From: Chamaea fasciata
Taxonomy: Eukaryota; Chordata; Aves; Passeriformes; Sylviidae
Length of the DNA: 64,000 nt
Reading direction: 5' to 3'
NCBI GenBank assembly: GCA_029207755.1
Contig: JARCOQ010000006.1
Coordinates: 72,824,093-72,888,092, forward strand
The first letter of the stretch is position 1. Each line of letters starts with the position of its first letter. The notes under the pieces were generated by a model. The model had not been told where the DNA came from and did no database searches. It saw nothing but the letters and a program-made list of their open reading frames with translations. This document shows positions 10,723 to 21,900 of this stretch, piece by piece. Position numbers and translations under genes: made by a program.

Positions 10723-10845
10723 CGCTCCCGGCTCGTCACCCATCACCACATCGGCACCGCCGAGAGGCCCCACGAGTGTCCTGGCTGTGGGAAGAGCCTC
10801 AGCCGGAGCTCGGGCTCCGCTGCGGAGCCCCACGAGGGAGCCTGA
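10723..10845 (+). pseudogene. Decayed C2H2 zinc-finger gene fragment
   Basis: The frame contains RSRLVTHHHIGTAERPHEC followed by PGCGKSLSRSS, then runs to a TGA at 10843-10845. This matches the C2H2 linker-and-finger pattern (H-x3-H-TGERP-x-x-C-x2-C-GKSFSRSS). The two cysteines (C-P-G-C) and the GKS.SRSS segment are kept. The second histidine of the preceding finger is Gly, the linker TGERP is TAERP, and the finger's own histidines are lost because the frame ends early. Only about one finger remains, against many in intact family members. Upstream codons in frame are low-complexity Pro/Arg/Ser. It lies in the outer right arm of the palindrome, with no visible partner in the left arm. Confidence 0.6.
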
Positions 10846-10929
10846 CCGGAGCTCTCGGCCCTGAACCCGCCCCCGGGAGGCCGGGGCCGAGCCCGGACAG
10901 CGCGGGGTCAGCGTTCCGTGTTCCGAGCG

Positions 10930-11130
10930 CTCGCACATCGGATTTGGGGCTGTCCCCGGGCCCAAAAATGCAGGATTTGGGCTCTGTGCTCGAGGCCCGG
11001 GCGAGCCTCGTCTCACACTCCCAAAACACGGCACTGGAGTCACTGTTGCACAACCCTAGGCCTGGCGAGAGGGCACTGGGTCCAAGTGCCAACAATGCAG
11101 GACTTTGTCCCTGAGCCCTCCACACCTTCA
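10930..11130 (-). repeat. Inverted copy of the minisatellite units
   Basis: On the minus strand this reads 'gggctcagggacaaagtcctgcattg' split over unit boundaries, then 'gtgttttgggag', 'gagcccaaatcctgcattttt' type units and 'agccccaaatcc'. This is the motif of the array at 7545-8690 in reverse orientation, so the mirror symmetry reaches well beyond the promoter cores. Confidence 0.65.
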
Positions 11131-12707
11131 CCCCCACCAAAAAAGACCCCGCAGGACATACGGCTCCGATTCTGAGTCCAGGAAAATGCCCAATTTATCA
11201 GTCTCAGTTCACAGGGTCGTGGCATTGACTGTGGACGTCCCCACGAATGGTGACAGGGAATGGAGCTCTCACACATTTGATTCTGTTGCGAGAACTGCTT
11301 CAGCCTGGCAAAAAAAACCACACGTGAGATAAAAAGGTGGGAAGCCTCCCCTGAAACGAAGCCATAAAATGTAGCCTATCGGCATCATCTTATCCTTACG
11401 ACGTGATATCCCGTTATCTCGACATGGGGTTTTCTGCGCCACCTCCGCCTCACTGAGCGATGCCGCCCGCGGCTCCGGACGCTCCCGAGGCGCAGGGAAC
11501 ACCCACGGATCTGCCGGGCCCGATGGAACCGAAGGGGTGGGAGATGCCCAGGCCGGAGCAGTCAGCAGCAGGCTATGATCCCGGTATTCCTCCCCGTGTG
11601 CTGGGCTCAGGGTGAGGCAGCTCCCGCTCGCGGCGGCCGGGAAGGAGCAGCTCCCCAGGGATGGCTGTGCTCCCAGCCGGCGCCGGCCGCGCTGCCGCTT
11701 AGGGAGAGCGTGTACTGGAAGGGGAGCAGATTATTAAAGGTGTTTATAGAATCAGATTAAGGTCTGTTCCTCAGGGTTTTAGCTTTTGGCACTTCTGTAA
11801 GCAACACGAAACACAGACTGTGAGTAACTGTGATAGACTGCACAGAAGAGGACTTGGAATTCACTCCCTCATCCAGGTCAATTGAATTGACTTGGACAAG
11901 GAAGGAATTCCCTTTGTTTGCACTGGCAGTGCCGCCCAGTTATTGGCAGGGTGACTTGCAGTGCCACCATTTGCACCTCTGGTGTTCAGTGGGCACGGCT
12001 GAGGGGCTGTTGGACCTCACTGAGCTCACTCCTTTGATGTGAAACTTGGTGGAATTGCTAAGAAGATGCCCTTCCTTCCCTGTTTTCCATTCTTCTCCTC
12101 TCCCAGAGAGCCTCATGCTGTCCCCCTGTTGCTCTGAGGCAGCAGAGCAGAGGCCTCACTCCCCGCGGCAGTTCCCGTTCCTGCTGCTGGGATGTCACAT
12201 CCCAGGACCTGAACGGGGAGTGGCACGGGGGGAATGAAATGCTCAGGCGTCCCTGCAGCCTCAGCACAGCTCTGCTGCCAGCGAGGAGGAGCCCGGTCCC
12301 AGGAGGCTTTGACACTGCTGGAATTCATTGCCACGGGGCTGTGCCGGTGTCACCTCAGCATCCAAGGGACTCTATAAACCACATTGGGCACTTTCAGAGC
12401 CTCTGCGCTGAGGGCTTTTGGCAACAGCTCTGACTGGAACTCTTTTTGAATGCACTTGTAAAGGAAGTCACTTCAATTTATGGTTTGTTTGTTTTAGCAT
12501 TATTTATCAAGTGGCCCAGTTAATTTTTTCTGTGTATCAGTTCTAGATTGAGCCTTTATAGAGTTAGATTTATTTTTTTTACAGGATGATGTGTCACATC
12601 ACTCCTGAGCTGGGCTCAACTTTGAACAGCCTGAAGTGCACAGCACTGCCAAGACCCGTGGCAATAATTTCTTTGTAGGCAGCCCAAAGTCCATTTCATG
12701 TTTTACA
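11131..12707. other. Mixed sequence with CpG island edge, no gene seen
   Basis: 11450-11720 is the last CpG-rich part of the island. Around 11310-11430 there is an odd segment with 'ttacgacgtgatatcccgtt' that resembles neither flank. From about 11760 onward CpG is depleted and frames are short. Nothing here matches a family I know. Confidence 0.45.
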
Positions 12708-12764
12708 GTTGGACCCAGTGATCTCAAGGGGGGTTTTTTCCAACCTAAATGATTCTATGATTTC
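12708..12764 (+). mobile_element. CR1 LINE 3' end fragment
   Basis: The sequence runs 'gttggacccagtgatctc', a G/T run, 'ttccaacctaaatgattcta', then 'tgattt'. This is the typical CR1 3' untranslated end, with the GGTTGGAC...GATC...TTCCAACC core and the ATTCTATGAT tail. Like most bird CR1 copies it is severely 5'-truncated and has no reverse-transcriptase remnant that I can see. It is diverged from the consensus and therefore old. Confidence 0.8.
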
Positions 12765-15176
12765 ATATTCTTAAACTCTGAGAAGCCCAAACATCCATAC
12801 TAATTTTACTATGCCAAACCCTCCAGCTAAACCTGCAGTGCCAATGTGGACATACATGGAATAAAGTGAGTTGGTTCAGGGTTTTTTCAAAATATTTTAA
12901 AATTCCTTTGTCAGTTTTTCAGCTAGAAAAACACAAAGTACCTTTTTTGGAGCTCTTTTGACAGTGAGGTCCTGTAAAACGTGTTCTGTCTGGAGGGCAC
13001 CTTTGCAGATTTAGTTATGCAGTCAGGTTCATTGATGAAGGGAAAGCTTGGCATGTGCCTTGATCCCCCAGTACTCCCCAGATGTGACATCGATCAGTTT
13101 CAGTCTGTTTCAGGGGAAGCTCAAGCTGAGCTTTTGACAGCCTCAGGAATGCTTATGGTGAATCTCCCCCACCACTTTTCAGGAGCCTCCTCAGGCTCAG
13201 CTGATAAACAGCAGATTAACCCATCACGGATGTCGTTTTTCTCCAGCACCGATATTCTCATTTGTCAGAGGGCGCTGGCAAGGAGCAGCTTTGACCTTTA
13301 AGGCAGCAATATGTGAGGTGTTGTCAAAATGAATCAGAAACCCAAAATAGATGTGATACAGCATTTCCAAGACTGGAAAGTGGGAGTTCACTCCTTATCC
13401 CCCCCAGAGAACCCCATTCTCTGGAAACAGCAGTGGCAAACACCAAAAAATCCCTGCGTTACTCAAATACACTCTGGTGAACCTGACTGTGCTTGCAAGG
13501 AGAGGTGAACAATAAAACAATGAGTGGTGCAGACAAAGCTCTCTCCACTGGCAAAGGGACCTGACCTTCTGCAGCTTCATCACCTCAGCCTTGGAAGATT
13601 CCGGCCTTGGCACTGAGGATTGCTGTGTGCCTTGGTGAGTTTGTGAGATGAGTTACATGAAGTGACACGGAAAAGCTCTGCTGCAGATATCACCGTGTTC
13701 AACACAGCCTCAGGTTTCTGTGCATAGAATCTATTTCTCCTGGAACTGAAAGAGCCCCTTTTTAAAACACCCCCACCTCACAGAGTCCAGCAGTGCCCTG
13801 CTGAACGATAATCCTGCCCAGAGTGGTGAATATTCCTGCAGGCCCAAGCCACAGCCTTCAATAGCCCTGGGGAGCAGGTGAGAATTCCTATTTGTGTCTG
13901 GGAAATGTTCTCTCCTGGAAGGAGAAAAGCAGCATTTCCTTGCCCACCATGGCAGCCCTGCCTCTCTGTCTGTCAGCACTGACACTGGTGCTGCTGTGGC
14001 TCAGGAAGGAGCAGAGGAGAGGATGGAAGGTGCTGCTCCAGTGTGGTGCCCACAGCTCCTGAACTGCCTCTGGTCCTTCTCAGGAGAAATTATGGGATCT
14101 GAATTCAGTGCCTGATGCAGCCCTGTCCAACTTCCCAGGATTGGAGCTCATTGAGCAAACTAAGGGGAAATGGCTACAGTGTGAGGGCTGCCAGGCTGAT
14201 ACCAGCAGGAAGGAAAGAACTCAATGAAATTGAAAAATTACTTATTTAACCAGTAGCTGGATGGTAATAACTGTTTTAGGCCAACACTGAATTCTGTCTG
14301 GGGCCTTTAATTGCAGGAGTCAAGCTGCTGATCTGAGTGGGAGTGAGGGGTTTGCAAACCACAGGCAGCACAGAAAGGATCCCTCCCACCAGCAGCCTGT
14401 TCAGTGCCCTTGTCCTTACAAAAAATCCTTGTTTGCACAGAAAATCCACTGCAGAGCAAGGCTGGAGGCAGCAGGGAAGCACCCAGCTTTTAAGCAGGGA
14501 GCCTCCTCTATTTCCTGTGCTGCTCTATGTTAAAAGACAAAAAGGAGCAACCCCAGGAGAGGGAGTTGCAGGAACACAAGGAAACCCACACTTCCGAAGG
14601 CAAACTTGCCTTCTTTTCACTCTCCAGAGTAAAAGGGCAAATCTGTGTTTGCTTCATTCCCCTCAGAAGTGCCAACCCTGGCTCTGCTGAACAGGATGCA
14701 GCCAGCATTGATTCTGCTCTGAGAATGACGTAGCTGAACATCCCATGAGTGACACACCCCAGAACAAGGAGGAATAACGAAGCTGGAACAGCAAAGCTGA
14801 ACCCTAAGCGAGGTTCCATTCCTACCATGGGATCACCAGGGTTTAGGAGCTCAGAGGGTTGGAGCTCTCCATGATCTGACAGAAGAGGTCACATAATCCC
14901 TTTCCCAGAGCTCCATGGGGACTCACCATGGATCTCTCCCTGTGCAAGGCACTCGGGAAGGCTCTGCAGCTCCAGCCTGTCCTCACTGCCATGTCCTAGC
15001 TTGCTTCAGGAATTCCCGGGTCAGAAATGTCTCTGTGCCCCTCCACTGCCATCCCATTGCCAGGGCAGGCTTGGGAGATTATCCCTACCTGGGATTTTCA
15101 CTGCCTCTCGTATTCCAGGTTTCCTGGTTCTTCCTTTTTCTCACCCCTGTGTGCTGACCAGCTCCTCAGCATTTAC
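12765..15176. other. Unique sequence, moderate GC, no gene seen
   Basis: Several 60-120-codon frames exist on both strands, but none shows a domain, signal peptide or family motif. No RNA gene or mobile-element end is visible. Confidence 0.5.

Positions 15177-15203
<27 letters not shown>
15177..15203. repeat. Poly(A) run, 27 A
   Basis: There are 27 consecutive A on the plus strand. It could be a retrocopy tail, but no AATAAA lies within 30 bases upstream and no flanking direct repeat is obvious, so it is annotated as a simple repeat. Confidence 0.9.
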
Positions 15204-15207
<4 letters not shown>

Positions 15208-15653
15208 TTTTCTCTGTTGCTAAATGCAGTTTGACACCACTCAGTGACCCTGTTAGCCCAGCTCAGTCTTTGAGAACACACCCCTCAGTAAGGCTGCAGA
15301 CAAATCACAGCAAACAGAGGCAGTTTTGAACTCTGCAGCCATAGTAATCCACAGTCATCATTATGTGAAATGAAGAAATGAAGGCGGATTAAGTGATGAT
15401 CTCTCTGGCCAGGTGCCACAGTGTGGCACCAACGTTGTCAAAAGGAATCAGAAATCAGAGGAAAATACTGGGCGTCTTAACTTACCTTCCTTGTATTTTT
15501 TGTGATACAGAGATTAATAATTTTTCATTTACCATCATGTTGATGAGTGCCTCCAAACTGCACATGGAATTTCCACCACAATTTCCATGGTCCAGCTTTG
15601 GTATCTATTTCATGCCTCTCCATCCTACAATCCTCTTCAAAACACAAAACTCT
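15204..15653. other. Unique sequence before the right direct repeat
   Basis: Nothing recognisable. It ends at 'aacacaaaactct', where similarity to the left repeat begins. Confidence 0.5.
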
Positions 15654-16367
15654 TTCTTCCAAACTGGAATTCAGGGAATTGCCAACCAGTTCCCATCCAC
15701 ACAGAATGAGTGTAAATGTGATTGTGAGGGGCCTGATGCTAATCCTGGGACAAACACTGTGTCCCCATCAGCCTGGTGTCAGTTCAGAGCCTTCTGGCTG
15801 TGCTGGGGCTGCTCTGTGTCGCTGTCCCATGCATCTGGAGCAGCTTCACCGCTGTCAGAGCACACTGATCCCCACGGAGAACGTGTGCACCGGGATTTGT
15901 GTTCAGGCAGCTCTGCAGCTCCTTGCTGGCAGCCTCAGGGATATCTCAGTGGGATGAACACCTTTACCCACAGGGCCAGAAAAAGAGGAGTTAATAACAA
16001 GGGGCTGTGAAGGGTTGAGGCAGAGGTGATGAGGTGCCTTTATGGGACCTCTGCCAAGGGGCTGACACCAGGCACAATTCCTCTCCTGCCGGGGCTTTGC
16101 GGAAGGTACAAACCCTGAGCTTTCCCAACCTTGCTCGTCGCTCACATGCGCACAGAGGCCTCGAGGCACCATCTGCGGCACCTTCAGCGCTCGGTGCTCA
16201 GCCAAGGTTCCCAGTCCCCACCTGGAGGCACGTGGGGATCCACTGCTGCCACACCTGAGGCTGTCAGGGATTCTGGCCATCGCCCTCAGTCATATTTACC
16301 CTCCTAATGGTAGCTCAGTCTTAGGAAGGACAAGCTGTGCCAACAGTTTTGGTTCCAGGCTGTGCTG
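15654..16367. repeat. Right copy of the ~715-bp direct repeat
   Basis: Matches 6173-6887 with seven base changes by eye and one single-base deletion (gagttaataac for gagttaaataac). Similarity stops sharply at 'ggctgtgctg'; downstream is AT-rich unique DNA ('cgagaggggctttgcag'). The very low divergence, against much older repeats around it, implies a recent duplication or gene conversion between copies. A false assembly duplication is less likely because the flanks differ. Confidence 0.95.
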
Positions 16368-17083
16368 CGAGAGGGGCTTTGCAGTATGCAGAAATTAATG
16401 CTGTGTTTCCAAGAGAAAAGGTCTGTGTTTCCCAATTTGATTTGTAAAAATCTGTTAATTTTAATTTATTGATTCTAATTTTAATGCAAGGTAAAATAAA
16501 AAAAATAAATAAAAGGCAATACAAAATAGATTAACATGGAAGCACAAAAAAATATTAACAGCTTGTGAGTGAATTAGCAGCTTGGCCTGGCAGTACAGGT
16601 GCTGAGGGTGCCAACTTAAGGTAAAAAGTGTCCTTGGAGGCACAGTGTCCCCAGGTAGTGCCCAAGGGGTGCTGTGTGTGCAGGAGGTCTCTTACTCACA
16701 TGGCTGGAGTTCTGCTCTCCTGGTCAGGACTGAAGTCTCCATTGCTGCTCTGAGGCCGGTATGTGAAATCAGACAGGAATTATTTGTGACTCCAACACTG
16801 AGGCAACAAAAGCATCATGGAGAAGTGTTGTTCCTTGTCCTTGAGGCAACTGTAAACACAGCTATGAACACAACAGACCAGGCATTTGTATGATGCTGTT
16901 TGAAGCTATGTAAAAGATAATGCAACAGTTAATTTTCTCTTTATTTGGGCTTTTCCTCACCATCAGTTGCTACTAAATAAGTCCCTAACATTTTTCAAGG
17001 GCATAACTTGCAACAAGACAGCAATAACCATTACATATTGTTTTCAATAAGATGCCATTTTTCTTTCTGGCAGGCAGTGATGG
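16368..17083. other. AT-rich unique sequence, no gene seen
   Basis: Short A/T-rich runs such as 'aaaataaaaaaaataaataa' near 16490-16515 are present. No gene or element end is recognised before the LTR. Confidence 0.5.
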
Positions 17084-17087
17084 GCTT

Positions 17088-17610
17088 TGTACTAGTTTGA
17101 AATCAAAGCAGTGGCAGATAGTAAGTCAGAATTATAATTTTATAGGGAAAAAAATAAAATAAATAAATAAATGCAGTAGTACAAGAACACTGACAAAGAC
17201 AGAATACAACCTGACACCCTATGGTGGTAGCAGTCCAGAGTGGTTCTGTTGAAGCGGTGATCCAGTAGAAATAATGGGTTTGAAGAACCAGTAGTAGCTG
17301 TTGTCCTCTGGAAGTCCAGTAGGTAAGTGCTGCTTTGGTGTTCAGAATCTCAGCTTATATCCAGGCTGGAATGCTTGGTTCCTCCCTCTGGGCGGAGCAT
17401 CTCACAATGGGATGGTGAGTCATGTGATAAGCCCTGATGGGCCCATTAACAGGAGATAGTCCAGGAGGGAGTTATCTGTGAGTCATGTGGCAAGGTGCTG
17501 ATGGGCCCATTAATAGAAGATAATCCAGAGTGGGGGAGGCAGGGAGCACTGCCTCACCTGGCTTCAACAGTTCATGAAGATGGTGATAGAATATGCTTCA
17601 ACCCATGACA
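17088..17610 (-). mobile_element. Solo LTR of an endogenous retrovirus, 523 bp
   Basis: The minus strand begins TGTCATGGGTTGAAGC and ends ACTAGTACA, so it has TG...CA termini. It is flanked by an exact 4-bp duplication GCTT (17084-17087 and 17611-17614). Inside, on the minus strand, a GC box (gctccgccc) lies just upstream of a TATA-like 'ggatataagc' near 17360, placing U3 at the right-hand side. No internal retroviral genes adjoin it, so it is a solo LTR formed by recombination. The 4-bp duplication is more usual for gammaretrovirus-like than for ERVL elements; the family is not certain. Confidence 0.8.
17416..17532 (-). repeat. 63-bp tandem duplication in LTR U3 with duplicated AP-1 site
   Basis: Copies begin at 17416 and 17479, each with 'tgagtcatgtg', 'ctgatgggcccattaa' and 'agataatccag'-type sequence. 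Each copy contains a perfect TGAGTCA, the AP-1 core (17416-17422 and 17479-17485). Repeated enhancers in U3 are common in retroviral LTRs. Confidence 0.75.
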
Positions 17611-17614
17611 GCTT

Positions 17615-18952
17615 TTAATGGGTAATATTTGTTTCCTAAAACTCCCAGATGCTGCCTTGACAATTGCAAGGGAAGAAAAGAGAAGGAAACAAACCCAAAG
17701 CAAGGGCAGAAAATACAGAGAGCAAATGAAAGATTCCGTTTCCATTGCAATGATTTATCTTGTGTCCCAGGCTGATATAGAGTTTTGCTGGATCAGACAT
17801 CTCTGGTGAACTTGTGCTGCAGAGCTCCACTGAGATCCTGGCAGGCTCCCCCAGCCATTCTGAGCCACAATGGGAAATATTGGGAGGGAGTTACCATGCA
17901 AGTGCAGCCAATCAAGTAAAACCAAAAATTATAGGGGATAAGATTTCCAGACTATAAAAAATCCAACAAAGATAGAAAAAAATACTGATGACAAATAAAC
18001 TGCACCAACCTCATTCCAGAAGATGAAGTACACTGAAGTAGCAGCAGTTTAACCTGAGGAATGGGAAAGCCAACATATATGAAAAGCCAGGACAGTAGCC
18101 ATGGCCATTGCTTTTCCATTTCTATTTTTTGAGCCCTCCAGCATATCTGGTGAGTGGTGAGGAGTGCTTTTTTTTTTCCCCAGAAGATACCCAAACCACG
18201 AAACTTTGAAGAGTCTGTCAGCAGTGCCTCATGACTGGTGCCCGGGAGCTAAAGACAGGTGACTGAATGCCTTGGTCTAAGTGGTTGGACAAAATCCAGG
18301 GGCTGCTCATATTCTGTGTTACAAAGGAAAACTGGGAATGCCACCACGTATCTTTGAAGCAATCCTGCTTACCTACAGAGGTTCTGTTCCCCAGGCTCAG
18401 GGGGAGGCAAGCCATAGGAGATGGATTTGCTTGCACAGCCCTAGGTCAGGTTCAGCCAGCCCCATTCCCCCTCAGCTTCCCACACTTAGTCCAAACAGAC
18501 TGGAGAGGGAGCATTTCCTCACTCGCTGCTTCTCTGCTCCTGTTTCTTCTTTTATGCAGAAACAAAAATTTCCAGAGAAGAGCTAAAAGGGTCATGACTA
18601 GCACAAGTCCACACCTTTGTTCTGAATGGTAAAATCTCTCACACAGTGTGAAGTGTCTGAGTGTTACACAAAGCAAGTTCATGGATTTTCCCTCATCTAA
18701 TCCCACTGTCTTTACTCTGAATGACTGTCTATGCAATCCAGTGTTTACTCATCACAGCAGGTCCAAGAAATACTGCACCAAAAAATGCTATTTTCTAAAT
18801 TTGGGTACTCTGCAAAAATCCACAAATTCAATTTGTTTAATAATGTGATAACAGCACATCATAATTTTTAATTAAAAACTGTATCCTGCCATTATGTCTG
18901 CATGTCTTTCATATAGATGTCATCCAGAAACAAGGTAGTGCAAGCTGATCTC

Positions 18953-18955
<3 letters not shown>
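17615..18955. other. Unique sequence, no gene seen
   Basis: Short unrelated frames only. No element ends or RNA genes are recognised. Confidence 0.5.

Positions 18956-18990
<35 letters not shown>
18956..18990. repeat. (AG)n microsatellite, about 17 units
   Basis: An uninterrupted AG alternation over 35 bases, likely polymorphic. Confidence 0.95.
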
Positions 18991-18993
<3 letters not shown>

Positions 18994-21900
18994 CATCCTG
19001 ACCTTGGTGCACAGGGATTTTTTTTTTCACTTGTCACACAAACATTTTACTGGCACAAAAAGTGACTGGATTGGAAAGGGAGCAGTTCCCAGCTGACAGA
19101 GCAGCCATACTTCCTTGGATCAGCCTATAACTTGGGATAAAAAGATTGTAAAAGTGAAAGGAGAAATGCTCAGTTATACCTCATATGAGTCTGAAGATTT
19201 TTTTGAGGCATCACATGCTGAGGATGGGACAGGGGAGCATCAGCCAGAGTCACTGGTGTCCTCTGAGGGTTTGCTGCTGATTAGCCTGTAATATTCCCAA
19301 TTGTTTAAATGCAGGCAGGATTTTAAGGCCTGCAGATCACAGCTACCTGAGCAATACAACAGATTTTACAGGACAAGAGCAGGTTCAGTGTATGGACAGT
19401 GGTCACTCCCACACCGACACAGTCCCTGCACTGCCACGGCCGAGCCGTGCTGCCTCCTCAGACTCTGATTTCCTGAGGCTCTGCCTGATGCTGCTTTAAT
19501 TCTTCACACAGTGGGGCTCCATCACTCACTCACCCTGGGAGATCATTCCACAGTTTGGTAGACATTGCTATGGCAGTTTTACCCCTGACACTCATCCAAA
19601 ATTCTACTTTTCCTAATTTAATCCCATTCTCTACGAATCTTTTTTTCCTTCACGGGTGTTAAGGAGTTCCTTTCTTATTCCAGATAAAGTCAAGCTATCA
19701 GCAACTAGAAATCAGTCTTATTCCTTAGCTGGAGAGATGTAACCTTGAGCAGGTACAGGTAGGTAATTATGGACTGTACTTAGGGGTCTGCTAAAACTTC
19801 CTGCCTGGTTTCCCATCCCTGCAGGGATGATAATTGGTGTTCCACATGGATGTATCCCAGCCCCTTTGGCAGTGAGCAGGGCAGCACTGAGAGGCTCCAA
19901 GAGCAGCTCTGTGTAGCCCCCCAGCCTGGGAGAGTAGAGGGAAGTGTGTCCCAGCTCTGCAGAACACCAAACAGAGCCATGAAATTCACTGCCAAAGGGT
20001 CAGATGAGCTCCTCCCCCGGCTGTGGTGCCCCACTGCAGAAACAGGGAAATGTGACTCTTGGAAGTTAAACTCATAAGGAGGGAATGGGTTATGTTCTGA
20101 CTGCATATTAGCTTAAATCGGGAGCTGCTTTAATAATCCTGTGGAATGGGATGCCAGCTGAAGTGAAAGGCCACTCAGGCTGACACCATGTGTGTCCCAG
20201 GTTTGCTTATACTTTCACCATTATTTTTCCTTAATATAAATATCAAACACAACAGCTACTAACAGAAGACTCCAGGAGCGTTTCCCAGCTGTTCTGGGCT
20301 TCAACCCCCAAAGCCTGCCTCTCATAATTCAATTTCACCTTTAGGCACTTTAAAGTTAATAGACTCATTTGAGCAAAGGCCTCATTGGAAATCCATGTTG
20401 GAAAATAGTGAGCGTAAGTGTGCTGGTGCCAAGCTATAAACACATTTATACAGTGCAGTAAATCAGTGCTGCTGCCTCTCTTTGGAAGGGTCAGGCCAAT
20501 TAAGCCAAATGTACAGGATATGAGGATGGAACCTGTTCAGCTCTAGGCAGGTAGGAAAGACTGCAGCCACACCACCCTGCTGGGCCTCGTTTTGACATTG
20601 CTCTGCCTGGCCAAATTTGTTACCATTTCCTTTTGGCTTGTCATTCCCCGACTGCTGAAAAAGAGCAGGGATTTGGAAAGGCATTGGCAGCATTGTGTGG
20701 GTGTGGCACGAGGACAGGCAAAGGGAAGAGGCAGGAGAGGTGATGCCTGTGGACATCTACTGGTACACGGTCAACAACTGTGCTTGGGCTCTGAAATGCA
20801 GTAATGGTGCAGGACTCACTCCCAGAATTCCTGCATAGGTACAGATTGTATGATTTGACCAATGACTTTTTACAAACAAGAAAATGTTCTTTGTTATCAG
20901 AGCATCTCATTCAGCTACCTTAATTACCCTCCTGCCTCTTAAGTGTTATCTAAAATCCAAAACAAGGAACATTAATAGGATGGGATATTACAGAGAGATG
21001 GTTGGCTTTTAGTGCCTTAAGTCCCCAGATATTATTTTATTTTCTGTTTGTGTAAAACCTGTCATTGACTAATGTAAAGTTACCATTGCCTGAACAGTGC
21101 TCTGATCACAGAAGTTGTAGCTGGAAGCTGAGAGCTGGCAGAGCTGTCTTGTAAAATGTCTAAAATGCATTAGAATGCACACAAGAAAGTAATTTTTTAA
21201 ATGAGAGAGAAGAGGAAGAAAAAGAGCCCTGTGTCCTGTTGAAAAGGGGAGAATTCAGACTTTGAGAGAGAATTAAAAAGGAGGATTTCAATCATTCTTT
21301 TAAAGGTTTTGTTTTCCTTTTAAAATTCAAAAAAGTCAAGAGCTCTTGTTGCTGCTCCAGTCCCTAATGCAAGATGGTCTCGTGCTACTCTGCCAATACC
21401 TAAAGCAGGAGGAAGAGATTTCCAAATGAAGTGCCAGAAGCAACTGCCAGGTCACCAGCAGTGCCTGCCGAGGTCCTAACCCATGGCACTTAATTATCCA
21501 TCTGCCTTGTCAGCTCCCTGAACTGCCTGAACAGATTCTCCACCCTATGGCTGGGCACAGGAGCAGGCTGCCTTTCCTCTTCTCACACATCGTACCGTGG
21601 GTAGGTTTGTTTGGAATGGTTTTAAACTTTGTTCTAGCTACTCTGTTTGCACCTTCACTCCTCTTGTTACTTGTTTCACTGCTCATTTACTCACTGGAAT
21701 AAAAATTGTTTGAGACAAGCACTAAAGAAGCAAATGTTTGTGAACAGAAACCAAACTCATTCGCTTCAGGAAGTTGGCAGCTCACTGCACTATCATAAAA
21801 CAGAGGTATTCACCTTTAAATCCTGGCTTTTGAAAGCAAGGAGAAACTCATATAAGCACAAAGCCCAAAATCCTCATGTATCTCACACAGGAGCTGAGCA

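Larger units (their letters stand above)
8400..11720. promoter_or_regulatory. CpG island
   Basis: CpG dinucleotides become dense and undepleted from about 8400, with many GGGGCGGGG boxes, and fade after about 11710 ('gccggcgccggccgcgctgccgc'). There is a weaker gap around 11050-11450. The flanks are CpG-poor and AT-rich. In vertebrates this usually marks promoters active in the germline or early embryo. The high GC also removes stop codons, which explains the long spurious frames here (up to 622 codons on plus and 412 on minus). Confidence 0.9.

Noticed and set aside
9501..10739. A 412-codon minus-strand open frame
   Set aside because: Same cause: stop-poor CpG island and polypurine tract, low-complexity proline-rich translation, no family resemblance.
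11310..11430. Possible LTR piece around 'acgacgtgatatcccgttat'
   Set aside because: The sequence looks foreign to its surroundings, but I found no paired TG...CA ends, target duplication or second copy.
15177..15203. Poly(A) tail of a processed pseudogene
   Set aside because: No AATAAA just upstream, no flanking direct repeats and no recognisable mRNA-derived sequence before it; retropseudogenes are also rare in birds.
6173..16367. A full-length endogenous retrovirus with the 715-bp repeats as LTRs
   Set aside because: The repeat ends are not TG...CA, there is no target-site duplication or primer-binding site, and no gag, pol or env remnant is visible between them.
19530..19700. Old CR1 internal fragment
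   Set aside because: Phrases such as 'gatcattccacag' and 'cctaatttaatcccattctc' faintly recall CR1-like elements, but the match is too diverged to support by eye.
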